64,000 bases of DNA from CAVXTT01 sp963764685 (GTDB taxonomy: Bacteria > Bacteroidota > Ignavibacteria > Ignavibacteriales > Ignavibacteriaceae), in NCBI GenBank assembly GCA_963764685.1, contig CAVXTT010000022.1, positions 124,001 through 188,000 on the forward strand, given 5' to 3'. Positions within the stretch are counted from its first letter, which is position 1; each line of letters begins with the position of its first letter. A model generated the notes under the pieces. The model ran no database searches. It was not told the origin of the DNA and saw nothing but the letters and a program-made list of their open reading frames with translations. This document shows, one piece after another, positions 55,073-64,000 of this stretch. Position numbers and translations under genes: made by a program.

Positions 55073-57812
55073 TTATTCTCCATTATCTACTGCTCTTGCT
55101 GCAGCAAGCCTTGCAATTGGAACTCTGAATGGAGAACAGCTTACATAATTTAATCCTAGCTGATGACAGAATTCAACTGAAGATGGCTCACCGCCATGCT
55201 CACCGCAGATACCAACTTTAAGATCAGGGCGGGTTGATCTTCCTTTTTCTGTTCCCATTCTCAACAAGCTGACCAACACCGTTTCTGTCAATTGCTTCAA
55301 ATGGATCAATTGGCAATATATCATTCTGAACATAAAGAGGAAGGAATTTACCTGCATCATCTCTTGATAAGTCCAAAAGTTGTTTGTGTTAAGATCATTT
55401 GTACCAAAGCTGAAGAATTCAGCTCCCTTGGCAATTTCATCTGCAGTAACACATGCTCTTGGAAGTTCAATCATTGTACCTACAAGATAACTTACTTTTT
55501 TTCCTTTTTCTTTCAATACCTCATCTGCTACTCTTCTAACAATCTTTTCCTGCAGTATAAATTCATTTACATGACCAACAAGCGGAATCATAATTTCAGG
55601 TTTTACCTTTATATCCTTCTGCAGCAACATCACAGGCAGCTTCAATAATTGCTCTTGCCTGCATTTCAGTTATTTCAGGATAAACAATCCCAAGACGGCA
55701 TCCTCTGAAACCAAGCATAGGATTAAACTCGTGAAGACTATTAATTTTCTCAACAAGCTTTTCAACTGAAATTCCAAGGCTTCTGCAAGTTCACTTATTT
55801 CTTTCTCTGAATGATGGAAGAAATTCGTGAAGCGGTGGATCAAGTGTTCTGATTGTTACCGGATATCCATTCATTTCCTTGAAGATTCCATAGAAGTCCT
55901 CTCTCTGTAGAGGAAGCAGTTCATTTAAGGCTGCTTTTCTGTCTTCAACAGTTTCAGATACGATCATTTTTCTGACAGACATAATTCTGTCACCGCCGAA
56001 GAACATATGTTCTGTTCTGCATAAGACCAATACCTTCTGCACCGAAAGCAATTGCATTTGCAGCCTGATCAGGCTGATCAGCATTTGTTCTGATTCTTAA
56101 TCTTCTGAATTTATCAGCCCATTTCATTAAGACTTGAATAAGTCTGGATAAACAGAAGAATCTTTTGGATCAAGAGTTTTTGAAATAAGAACCTGAATAA
56201 CTTCTGAAGGTTTGGTTTCAAGTTTTCCTGCAATAACTTCACCGGTGGATACCATCAATTGAAATATAATCTCCTTCACGAATTAATATACCTTCTTTTC
56301 CTTCCACTTCGATTTTTCTTTCTTTGTAATTGATCTTCAAGGAGCCGCATCCGGCAACACATACTTTTCCCATTTGTCTTGCAACCAGTGCAGCATGAGA
56401 TGTCATTCCGCCTCTTGCAGTTAAAATTCCTTCAGAAGCATTCATTCCTTTAATATCTTCCGGAGAAGTTTCAATTCTAACAAGAATTACAGGGTCACCA
56501 TTTGCTGCCATTGTCTTCTGCATCCTGTGCACTTAAAGCAACTCTTCCGCATGCAGCACCTGGACCTGCATTTAAGTCCCTTTGCAAGCAGTCCTGCCTG
56601 ATTCAATTGCTTTCGTTTTTCCTCAACATCAAAGATAGGTCGAAGAAGCTGATTTAACTGATTGGGTTCAATTCTCATAATAGCTTCTTCTTTTGAAATT
56701 AAATCTTTCCTTAACCATATCAACAGCCATTCTTATTGCAGCAAAGCCGGTTCGTTTACCAACACGGCACTGCAGCATCCAAAGTTTACCCTGCTGAATT
56801 GTAAATTCGATATCGAGCATTTCCTTGTAATGTTTTTCAAGAATATTACGGTACTTATCGAGTTCTTTATAAATTTTAGGATCTTCTTTCTTCAAGTTCG
56901 GAAATCGGATGAGGAGTTCTTGTTCCCGCAACAACATCTTCTCCCTGTGCATTAAAAAGATATTCACCGTAAAATACATTTTCACCTGAAGCAGGATCTC
57001 TTGTAAAAGCAACACCTGTACCAGAATCTTCTCCCATATTTCCAAACACCATTGACTGAACATTTACTGCTGTTCCCCAATCTGCAGGAATATTATTTAG
57101 CTTTCTGTAAACAATAGCTCTTTCGTTCATCCAGGAACCAAAAACTGCACCAATGGCTCCCCATAATTGTTCCATTGGATCATCAGGAAAATCTCTTCCT
57201 GTTTTCTCTTTAATTGCAGCTTTGAATTCCTCAACAAGTTCCTTCAGATGATCTGCTGTCAATTCTGTATCGAGCTTAAACCCGTTATCGTGTTTTTTCT
57301 TTTCAAGTATTTCTTCAAAAGGATCTGTATCGTGTTTATGGACTGGTTTAAGATCAAGAACAACATCGCCATACATCTGAACAAATCTTCTGTAAGAATC
57401 ATATGCAAACCGTGGATTATTTGTTTTTCTGATGAGTCCTTCAACTGTATACATCATTTAAACCAAGATTAAGAATAGTATCCATCATACCCGGCATAGA
57501 TGCACGTGCACCGGATCTTACAGAAAGGAGCAAAGGGTTTTCCGGATCACCGAATTTAGCTCCCATCATTGCTTCAACTTTTTTTAACGAAGCGACAATC
57601 TGATTTTTTAATTCCCTCGGATACTTTTGTTTATTTGAATAATAGTAGGTACATACTTCAGTTGTAATTGTAAAACCTGCCGGTACAGGTAGTCCTATAT
57701 TTACCATTTCGGCAAGATTTGCACCTTTACCTCCTAACAAGCTTTTCATTTCCGCTTTTCCTTCGGCTTTATTTCCACCAAAGAAATAGACATATTTTTT
57801 TTCTTTAGCCAT
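55073..57812 (-). pseudogene. ppdK: Pyruvate, phosphate dikinase, many frameshifts
   Basis: From the ATG at 57812 (preceded by GGAGGAAAGTATTA) to the stop at 55073 the gene is 2.74 kb, about 913 residues, the right size. It interconverts pyruvate, ATP and Pi with PEP, AMP and PPi. Visible parts, each in a different frame, include FFGGNKAEGKAEMKSLLGGK, NAQGEDVVAGTRTPHPISEL, LTARGGMTSHAALVARQMGK with the phosphorylated His, and GICGEHGGEPSSVEFCHQLG with the C-terminal PEP site. I count at least nine frame changes, nearly all explained by one extra base, several within 56500-56720. The flanking lpxK is intact. Together with nifJ it would serve pyruvate metabolism. Confidence 0.9.
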
Positions 57813-57851
57813 TAATACTTTCCTCCGATAAATAATTTTATTATTGTTCAC

Positions 57852-58928
57852 TTAGTTTAGCAATACATTTCTTAACTGCATTTTTTTCTGCATCTCTGAG
57901 ATAATGTAATTATTAAATTCTTCCGGGTTATCCGGCGCTAATTTTATTTTGAGAAAGAATATATCAACATCATCTATTTCAGTAGTGTACCTTAGAAGTT
58001 TTACTGCATCTTTTTCGGTAGTAACAACTGAATGGGAGTTTGTCGAATAAAATTTCTTTCTAATTTCAAGGATCTCTCTTAATGAATAATGCTTATGATC
58101 CCTAAAGATCATTCTGTTTTCTGTGTTTATATTCACTTGTTTCAACACATTAAAGAATGACAATGGATTTGCAATTCCCGATACCACAAGACTTTTCTGT
58201 CCCCTGAAATCATCGAGTGAGTGCTCTGCCTTGGTATGCAAATCAACAAAACAAATGCTGTTATAACGGGCGGTAAAAATATTTTTCCCGTGCATATACC
58301 TCAAAAAGACTGATGGAATTTCTTTCGGAGGTGAAAATTTACGGTTTATAATAATTGCATCTGCTCTTTTTATTTCCCGCATCGGTTCCCTTAATAATCC
58401 GGAAGGGAGCATCCATATATCGGGAATTTCTTTATTGACCAGGAATCCCTGTTCAAATATTAGAAGATTCAGATCTCTATATATCCACCTGTGCTGGAAA
58501 GCATCGTCAAGAACTATAGTTTTTGCATCTGTTTCGGCCAATAACCTTTTTGCTCCCGTTACTCTTCTCTCTGAAACTGCAGCCGGGATATTACATTCTA
58601 ATACAGTCTGGTAAATTTCATCTCCGCATTCATTTACCTGCTTCTCCAGTTCACCTGATCTAGAAACAAGCACATAACCAGTAGTTTCTCTTCTATAACC
58701 ACGGCTTAGAACTGCCGGCTTCATTCCATTTGATTTTAGCAGCTCTAAAAGATAAATTACCAGCGGGGTTTTTCCTGAACCTCCAACAGTCAGGTTTCCT
58801 ACTGATATTACCCCTGCATTTACCCTCTCAATTTTGAGTATTCCTTTGTTAAAGAACATATTCCTGATATTAATCAGGAGAGCATAAAATACATTCAAAG
58901 GGAACAGGAGGATTTTAAAATATCTCAT
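57852..58928 (-). CDS. lpxK: Tetraacyldisaccharide 4'-kinase
   Basis: A 358-residue inner-membrane kinase that phosphorylates the lipid A precursor at the 4' position. An N-terminal hydrophobic stretch (FPLNVFYALLINIRNMFF) anchors it. SVGNLTVGGSGKTPLVIYLL near residue 45 is the Walker A motif, and LSRGYRRETTGYVLV and VLDDAFQHRWIYRDLNLLIF are the family blocks. TEKDAVKLLR near the C-terminus is also typical. The start overlaps the acyltransferase gene by four bases. The gene is intact, in contrast to ppdK immediately downstream, whose start codon is 40 bp away. Confidence 0.95.
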   Translation of the reverse strand: MRYFKILLFPLNVFYALLINIRNMFFNKGILKIERVNAGVISVGNLTVGGSGKTPLVIYLLELLKSNGMKPAVLSRGYRRETTGYVLVSRSGELEKQVNECGDEIYQTVLECNIPAAVSERRVTGAKRLLAETDAKTIVLDDAFQHRWIYRDLNLLIFEQGFLVNKEIPDIWMLPSGLLREPMREIKRADAIIINRKFSPPKEIPSVFLRYMHGKNIFTARYNSICFVDLHTKAEHSLDDFRGQKSLVVSGIANPLSFFNVLKQVNINTENRMIFRDHKHYSLREILEIRKKFYSTNSHSVVTTEKDAVKLLRYTTEIDDVDIFFLKIKLAPDNPEEFNNYIISEMQKKMQLRNVLLN

Positions 58929-59584
58929 TCGAAAACTTCAGCAGCCCGCTGCATTTCATTTAATCTGTTTTCACAACTTTTGATCATTTCGGATATCTTT
59001 TCATAATCAAGTTCACTGCTTATGAGCAAAGGGTCAGAATATATTACATTAACTTTTGAAAAGAACTTTGGGATTTCAAATCTATCCCAGCTTTTCAGGT
59101 TTCTTTTTTTCTTATATCCTATCCCCAGTAAAACCAGGGGTACATTACTTTTCTTAGCCGCAACAACAGCTCCTGCCTTCATTTTTCTTGGAGGACCTTT
59201 CGGTCCGTCAGGTGTAACAGCTATTGAACTTTTATTCCGTGCATAATCAACCATAATTCCTAAAGCAATATCCCCGCCTGATGAACTTGAACCTCTTACA
59301 ACATTATAATTCCATTTTTTTAATATTCTTGCAAGCAGATCCCCATCCTTGCTCTTGCTTGTAAGACCTGTAAAATTTTTGTTCCTATGAAGGTACCAGG
59401 GCAGCAGCATGGTGCCATGCCAAAATGCCAGAACGAAATTCTGATTTTTATTCGTTAAATCGTCCAGGATATGTCCGTTTATAATATTGACTGACAAGGA
59501 TCTGCAAAGTGCATTAACACTATTTGCAAGAAGATAATTACCGGCAAACCTTAAAACGCCTTGTTTAATTTTTTTGTAGTTCAT
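58925..59584 (-). CDS. Lysophospholipid acyltransferase-like protein (DUF374)
   Basis: A 219-residue acyltransferase-like protein. LAFWHGTMLLPWYLHRNKNF carries the His-containing first motif, VVRGSSSSGGDIALGIMVDY and IAVTPDGPKGPPRKMKAGAV are the second and third blocks, with PLVLLGIGYKKKRNLKSWDR after. This matches the DUF374 group, often found beside lipid A or KDO genes, which may acylate lipid A or related lipids. It lacks the classic HX4D by strict spacing. It overlaps both lpxB (20 bp) and lpxK (4 bp) and is likely an inner-membrane peripheral enzyme. Confidence 0.88.
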   Translation of the reverse strand: MNYKKIKQGVLRFAGNYLLANSVNALCRSLSVNIINGHILDDLTNKNQNFVLAFWHGTMLLPWYLHRNKNFTGLTSKSKDGDLLARILKKWNYNVVRGSSSSGGDIALGIMVDYARNKSSIAVTPDGPKGPPRKMKAGAVVAAKKSNVPLVLLGIGYKKKRNLKSWDRFEIPKFFSKVNVIYSDPLLISSELDYEKISEMIKSCENRLNEMQRAAEVFE

Positions 59585-60704
59585 TTAGAATTATCCGGGC
59601 TGCTCTTTCTGAAGCACCTTTTTCACCAAGTTTTGTCTTCACATTACGGAGTTTATTTTTTATAAAACTGACTTTTTTACTGTCTGAAAGGATTTCCTTG
59701 ATCTCTTTATATATATTCGGACAGTTCATTTGCTCCTGGATCAGTTCGGGAACAATTTTTTCTCCGGATATAATATTGGCCATACCGATATTTTTAACCT
59801 TTATAAGTTTCTTCCCAATAAAATATGTCAGGCCGCTTGTTTTATAAACTATAACCATAGGCAGTTCAAAATAAGCCGCTTCGAGAGTTGACGTTCCTGA
59901 TTTAATTATACCCGCAGTGGAATATCTCATTAATTCATATGTATGATCTTTTATTATTTTATAATCACCTGGATAAATATCCCGGTAGACGTCATCAGCT
60001 ACATTTGATGTTGAAGCCACAATAGCTTGCAGGTTAAATTCGCTGCATATTTTTTCAGCCGCCTTCATCATTTCCGGCAACAATCTTGCTATTTCGTGAT
60101 TCCTGCTGCCGGGCATTAATAAGAGCAGGCTTTTGGAACCATCCAGAGAAAATTTCTTATAAAAGCTTTCTTTCGTCATCATATCATAATTATCCGCATA
60201 ATCCAGCAAAGGATGCCCCACAAATTCAACTTCTATTTTATGCTTTCTGTAAAATTCCTCTTCAAACTTGAAGAGCACTATCATCTTATCGATATATTTT
60301 TTTATTTTTTTTACCCTGCCCGATCCCCAGGCCCATACCTGAGGGGATACATAATAGATAATTTTTATTCCTGCTGCCTCTATCAGCCGGGCAATATTTA
60401 AATTGAAACCCGGATAATCTATGAGCACCACCAGTGATACTTTCCGCTCTTTAATAGTTTGAATAAGCTGCCTGCGAACTTTACGGATATAAGGCAGATG
60501 CTTTACAACTTCAGTAAATCCGAGAAAGGCCATATCCCGGATATGAAAGTTTAACTCCATACCTGCCATTCTCATTCTGTCGCCTCCTATTCCCCATATG
60601 CGAATAGCAGACTCCCTCTTCCTTAATTCAGTGACTAAACCTGCCCCAATTATATCACCTGAAACCTCTCCGGCAATTATCATTATGTTGTTTCTTCCGG
60701 GCAT
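59565..60704 (-). CDS. lpxB: Lipid-A-disaccharide synthase
   Basis: A 379-residue glycosyltransferase (GT19) that joins UDP-2,3-diacylglucosamine and lipid X. IMIIAGEVSGDIIGAGLV opens the protein, WGIGGDRMRMAGMEL and MAFLGFTEVVKHLPYIRKV follow, then LIDYPGFNLNIARL, YYVSPQVWAWGSGRVKKIKK and LLLMPGSRNHEIARLLPEMM. AGIIKSGTSTLEAAYFELPM is the UDP-binding C-terminal block. The start codon shares one base with the stop of the methyltransferase gene (TAATG), so translation is coupled. The gene is intact. Confidence 0.97.
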   Translation of the reverse strand: MPGRNNIMIIAGEVSGDIIGAGLVTELRKRESAIRIWGIGGDRMRMAGMELNFHIRDMAFLGFTEVVKHLPYIRKVRRQLIQTIKERKVSLVVLIDYPGFNLNIARLIEAAGIKIIYYVSPQVWAWGSGRVKKIKKYIDKMIVLFKFEEEFYRKHKIEVEFVGHPLLDYADNYDMMTKESFYKKFSLDGSKSLLLLMPGSRNHEIARLLPEMMKAAEKICSEFNLQAIVASTSNVADDVYRDIYPGDYKIIKDHTYELMRYSTAGIIKSGTSTLEAAYFELPMVIVYKTSGLTYFIGKKLIKVKNIGMANIISGEKIVPELIQEQMNCPNIYKEIKEILSDSKKVSFIKNKLRNVKTKLGEKGASERAARIILNELQKN

Positions 60705-61297
60705 TAGAATCTGCCGATAAACCAGAGAAGAAATAAAGTAATGGAAACGAATCCGAAGGCCTGAAGGCTGCGTCTTTCAGAACGAAGACCTTTCTTTAGG
60801 TTATATTCCGGCTGATTCAGTGAGGCTTTTTTATATGGCAGTCCAGGTATAAATCTCCTCACATTCCTGGTATATTCCGAATATTCTTCCTTGAAAGTCT
60901 CCTGCAAATATTTCTCTTCTTCTTTAACTATTATATAATACTGAACAGAGAAGAAAATAAATCCAATTATCTGTAGGTAAGGAAAGAGAGCGTATGACAT
61001 AATCCCTAATCCCGTATACATTAAAATATTTCCGACGTAAAGAGGATTTCTCACATAAGCAAAAGGTCCGCTGATTACCAAACGGCTTCCGCCAACTTCT
61101 CCGGTAGTGCGGGTTTCGCTCCCTGCATAACTTACCCCCCATAGTCTTATCAATTCACCTGCCCCTGCTAAAAAAAATCCTGCGATAAGACTCCAGATGT
61201 TGACATTCTCATAGAAGAACATAAGCAGTATAAATGGTATAGGAGTGTAGCTTCTATACTTAAAAACTTTTGCTGCAAAATTCGCCGCATTACTCAC
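60704..61297 (-). CDS. Isoprenylcysteine carboxyl methyltransferase (ICMT)-like membrane protein
   Basis: A 197-residue membrane protein with about five helices. ISGPFAYVRNPLYVGNILMY is the family's RNPxY motif, and the C-terminal segment KEEEKYLQETFKEEYSEYTR with NVRRFIP is the conserved cofactor-binding tail. Bacterial ICMT-like proteins methylate or otherwise modify small lipids; prenylated proteins are not expected, so the substrate is unknown. It starts within the 3' end of the HAD phosphatase gene (8-bp overlap) and is coupled to lpxB, which places it in an envelope context. Confidence 0.88.
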   Translation of the reverse strand: MSNAANFAAKVFKYRSYTPIPFILLMFFYENVNIWSLIAGFFLAGAGELIRLWGVSYAGSETRTTGEVGGSRLVISGPFAYVRNPLYVGNILMYTGLGIMSYALFPYLQIIGFIFFSVQYYIIVKEEEKYLQETFKEEYSEYTRNVRRFIPGLPYKKASLNQPEYNLKKGLRSERRSLQAFGFVSITLFLLWFIGRF

Positions 61298-62009
61298 TTG
61301 TATAAGCCTCTTTTCTTTTTAAGTCTGCCTGATGTCTTTTCTTCAAATTCTTTTTTGCCATAAGTGAATCCAACCGCAGTATCACGTCTTTAAAATTGTT
61401 AAAAGGGAAGTAGGTGATTCTTTCTTTCTCACAATACTTTAACAGATCATCTTTAGCAAAGATATAGTCACAGTAATGAACCGATTCCTTATCTGAATTC
61501 CCATCCCCGATAAAAACAGTAACATCATCATCACTGCTGTTGTTGATGATATGTTTTGTCTTACAAATTGCTGAATATCTGCAGCTGCTTTCAAAATAAG
61601 GGAAAGAGGGAATTAATTTCCCATCCTCACTAATTTCGAGTTGATTTGAGAAATATTTTATATCGTGGAGTTTCTCCTGGTCAAAAATCCTGTTGATATA
61701 CAGATCGAATCCGTCACTCAACACAAAAAACGGTACCGAGTTATCTCTGCAGAATTTTACCAGATCGTGGAAGGAAGGGTCAATTTCCACAGTATCAATG
61801 AAGTCTTGAATCTCAGTGATAGAAACTTTATCCACCAGGCTGCAGAGATCTGTCCAGCATTGTTTTGCACTTATCTCATCCGACAGCAGTTTTCTTATTA
61901 CCTCATTGACTTTTACAGGGCCTGCGAATTTTCTGAATATTGCATCACCAACATCTTCTTTTGTTATTGTCCCATCAAAATCAATGAATAATTTTATCTG
62001 CCGTTTCAT
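61290..62009 (-). CDS. HAD-IB family phosphatase, MtnX-like
   Basis: A 239-residue haloacid-dehalogenase hydrolase. KLFIDFDGTITKEDVGDAIF carries the nucleophile Asp and the acid/base Asp; VPFFVLSDGFDLYINRIF is motif II; DVTVFIGDGNSDKESVHYCD is motif III/IV with the Mg-binding Asp. The middle helical cap and the pattern CRYSAICKTKHII resemble MtnX of the methionine salvage pathway or phosphoserine phosphatase-like enzymes. The substrate is not certain. It follows the T9SS cargo gene by one base and overlaps the methyltransferase by eight. Confidence 0.85.
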   Translation of the reverse strand: MKRQIKLFIDFDGTITKEDVGDAIFRKFAGPVKVNEVIRKLLSDEISAKQCWTDLCSLVDKVSITEIQDFIDTVEIDPSFHDLVKFCRDNSVPFFVLSDGFDLYINRIFDQEKLHDIKYFSNQLEISEDGKLIPSFPYFESSCRYSAICKTKHIINNSSDDDVTVFIGDGNSDKESVHYCDYIFAKDDLLKYCEKERITYFPFNNFKDVILRLDSLMAKKNLKKRHQADLKRKEAYTSE

Positions 62010-62010
62010 G

Positions 62011-63987
62011 CTAATTTACCACAACCATTTTTTTGACATCTACAAAATCACCCGCTTCAAATCTGTAAAAATATATTCCCTGTTGAAGTCCTGAGGCGTT
62101 AAAAACAATTTCATTTTCGCCGGCAGGATAACTATTCTTTACTTCTCCCACTTTTTCGATATGGCTGTCAAAAAACTCCAATGTAATACTCATTTCTTTT
62201 GGAAGATAGAATTTTATTTTGGTCGAATCCGTAAAAGGGTTAGGCGTATTCTGTGCCAGAGAAAATTCAGCTGCACCCCTGAAATAATTTACTGATACAA
62301 TATCAGAAGGCTGAATATTCGATTTCGCATCAGTCTGGATCAGGCGGTAATATATAGTCCCTGACTGTAAAGGTTTATCCTTTACTTCAAATTTTCTGGC
62401 ATTGAGTTTGCCATCAGACTCAATAGACTTAATGACTTCCCAGCCGTTCGTGGTATCGGCACCTGAGTTTCTTTCAATTTCATAAATAGTTACTCCAGTT
62501 TCATTTGCAGAGTACCAGGATATTGTTACAGAATCAACATCAATCACCGATTGAAATCCAACTATCTGGGAGATATACGTTCCAGTGTTAAATACCTTTT
62601 GAGCAAATATTCCTGTCTGCGACTCTCTCTTGTCTTTAAATATTGCAATAATTCCCCCCCTGCTGTCGGATATAACTGATAAATAGCTCTTTTCAGACCC
62701 CGGGTGCGAAGCCACAGGTATTGCCATATTATCCCAGACGAGTTTTCCCTTTTTGTTAATGCGCTGAGCATATAAATTTTCATATTTTTTTTCGTCACGT
62801 CTGTCAATCCAGGTAATTATAGCACCCCCGCTGCCATCAGTAACAATTTTTTGTCCGAACTGATCCTGTTGAAGTTGTATGACAGGAACCCCCTCCTTCC
62901 CCCACAGCGGTTCCCCGTTAAGTGTATATTTTTGAACATATACGTCACGGTTTTTTTTCCATTCCTGGGTCCAACTTAATAATACACTACTGTCCGAGGT
63001 CAAAACCTGAGGGTTTACCTGATCACCTGATAAAATTGCAGTCGATCTTCCTCCGGAATGCCATAAGAGTTTTCCTGATTTTGAAACTAACTGATGATAA
63101 ATACTTTTTCCTTTTTTATAAACCTGCCAGGCTAAATAAACAGAGGTGTCATTTATACTTTTTGCAGAATAAGAGACTATATTAGAAGCAGTACCCGATA
63201 AACTGATAGGATTTTTCCCCCAGGTACTTTTACCATCCTGGTCGATATGTAGTGCAAGTATCCTGCTTTTGAAATTTTCGGTTTCCTGCCAGAGCAAATA
63301 AGCACCACCCGCGTTATCCGCAATTACAGAAACCATGCTCTTAGGAGTTCCTGAAATAACAATTGGTTGGTTCAAGTTATTAAAAATGACGACTCCGGAA
63401 GAATTAACCTTTAACAGGTGAAGATCATATTTTGACTCCTCCTGCTCTGTATAAGCAATGAAGGAGTTTCCTAAAATGTCAGCATCAATGGCGTAATGAA
63501 TTATTGCTGCATTTGTACTGGTTATTTGTACTCCGGAATTAGACCATAATAAAGATCCATTCTCGGATACTTTTTGGCCTAAAAGGTTTCCAGTTGTCCT
63601 GCCACTTTTCGATTTCCAGATTACAATTGCTGAATTAAATCCTGTTGAAACAGCTGCCGGGCGCTCTTTAACATCATTCTGATCTGAGATCTTTTTCCCG
63701 TCAACCCTGAATGTTACTTTCCCGTTTCCATCCAGATGAAGAAAATATATATCGTTTTGAAATCCGAACCTGTTATCTTCCCAGAATATAAAAGCACCTC
63801 CGTTGAGATCTTCAACAGAAGTAATATTTATGGGATCCCTTACTTCAGACACCAGCAAGGTATTAACATCAGGATTATTTACCCATTGACCAAAAGTATA
63901 TTTACCCGAAAGGCATAACAGGCTGATAAAGAGAAATAGCCTGCCGAAATTGTCAGAACTTATTTTATGCAAGATTAAAGTCCTCAT
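62011..63987 (-). CDS. Exported repeat protein with T9SS sorting domain
   Basis: A 658-residue protein. A signal peptide is followed by about seven beta-propeller-like repeats of 50-55 residues with the pattern LDGNGKVTFRVDGK, VSENGSLLWSNSG, IDQDGKSTWGKN, SKSGKLLWHSGG, LNGEPLWGKEG and INKKGKLVWDNM. Next comes a fibronectin-III-like domain (VDSVTISWYSANETGVTIYE) and a C-terminal T9SS sorting domain (LAQNTPNPFTDSTKIKF, ending VKKMVVVN). It should be secreted or surface-bound, with no catalytic motif. It is the first gene seen in the lipid A unit and its promoter may lie beyond the right edge. Confidence 0.88.
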   Translation of the reverse strand: MRTLILHKISSDNFGRLFLFISLLCLSGKYTFGQWVNNPDVNTLLVSEVRDPINITSVEDLNGGAFIFWEDNRFGFQNDIYFLHLDGNGKVTFRVDGKKISDQNDVKERPAAVSTGFNSAIVIWKSKSGRTTGNLLGQKVSENGSLLWSNSGVQITSTNAAIIHYAIDADILGNSFIAYTEQEESKYDLHLLKVNSSGVVIFNNLNQPIVISGTPKSMVSVIADNAGGAYLLWQETENFKSRILALHIDQDGKSTWGKNPISLSGTASNIVSYSAKSINDTSVYLAWQVYKKGKSIYHQLVSKSGKLLWHSGGRSTAILSGDQVNPQVLTSDSSVLLSWTQEWKKNRDVYVQKYTLNGEPLWGKEGVPVIQLQQDQFGQKIVTDGSGGAIITWIDRRDEKKYENLYAQRINKKGKLVWDNMAIPVASHPGSEKSYLSVISDSRGGIIAIFKDKRESQTGIFAQKVFNTGTYISQIVGFQSVIDVDSVTISWYSANETGVTIYEIERNSGADTTNGWEVIKSIESDGKLNARKFEVKDKPLQSGTIYYRLIQTDAKSNIQPSDIVSVNYFRGAAEFSLAQNTPNPFTDSTKIKFYLPKEMSITLEFFDSHIEKVGEVKNSYPAGENEIVFNASGLQQGIYFYRFEAGDFVDVKKMVVVN

Positions 63988-64000
63988 TAAATCTGACGCC

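Overview
The window looks like a chromosomal segment from an AT-rich, anaerobic or facultative heterotroph of the Ignavibacteria/Chlorobi-Bacteroidetes group. Four exported proteins end in the type IX secretion (T9SS) sorting domain with its FPNPFNPST-type motif. One promoter (47382-47411) fits the TTG-N19-TAnnTTTG pattern of Bacteroidetes. Lipid A genes show a Gram-negative envelope, and pyruvate:ferredoxin oxidoreductase points to low-oxygen metabolism. The taxonomic call is an inference from gene content. No rRNA, tRNA, CRISPR array, prophage or insertion sequence was seen.

Layout. 0-5 kb: a cut-off carbohydrate-binding lipoprotein, a saccharopine-dehydrogenase-like enzyme, a cysteine-rich copper-binding type protein, an AEC transporter, and a two-gene unit with a possible caspase-fold peptidase. 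5-10 kb: nifJ and a dihydroorotate-dehydrogenase-like flavoprotein, then a repeat-filled gap. 10-18 kb: a YyaL-type protein, a SIMPL protein, a cytochrome c, class I aldolase, an exported pullulanase and two unknown proteins. 18-32 kb: an exported-hydrolase region (M23, BNR-repeat protein, M14, M1, tricorn-like S41) interrupted by fumC. 32-41 kb: a QueD relic and an exopolysaccharide cluster on the minus strand (flippase, four glycosyltransferases, polyprenyl-phosphate sugar transferase, epimerase). 41-43.6 kb: glycosyltransferase, DUF1844 protein, nadK and a thioredoxin-like protein. 43.6-47.4 kb: a compact cassette of two D-Ala-D-Ala-ligase-like ATP-grasp enzymes, a GNAT acetyltransferase and a lysine 2,3-aminomutase. 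47.5-53 kb: recG, a GT-C glycosyltransferase, gpsA and plsY. 53-58 kb: ispD, queA and ppdK, all frame-broken. 58-64 kb: lipid A and envelope genes (lpxK, an acyltransferase, lpxB, an ICMT-like methyltransferase, a HAD phosphatase) behind a T9SS cargo protein.

Three themes stand out. First, the 43.6-47.4 kb cassette looks like a small pathway that makes beta-lysine and then ligates or acetylates it; this is the best candidate for an undescribed system. Second, intergenic gaps carry unusual repeats: four loci with tandem repeats of about 11 bp period, a 28-bp tandem array, and a dispersed 20-bp palindrome in three copies. Third, at least ten genes are broken by frameshifts, nearly all equivalent to one extra base. 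They cluster at 53.2-57.5 kb and hit conserved, probably essential genes, so they probably mark poor consensus rather than gene decay.
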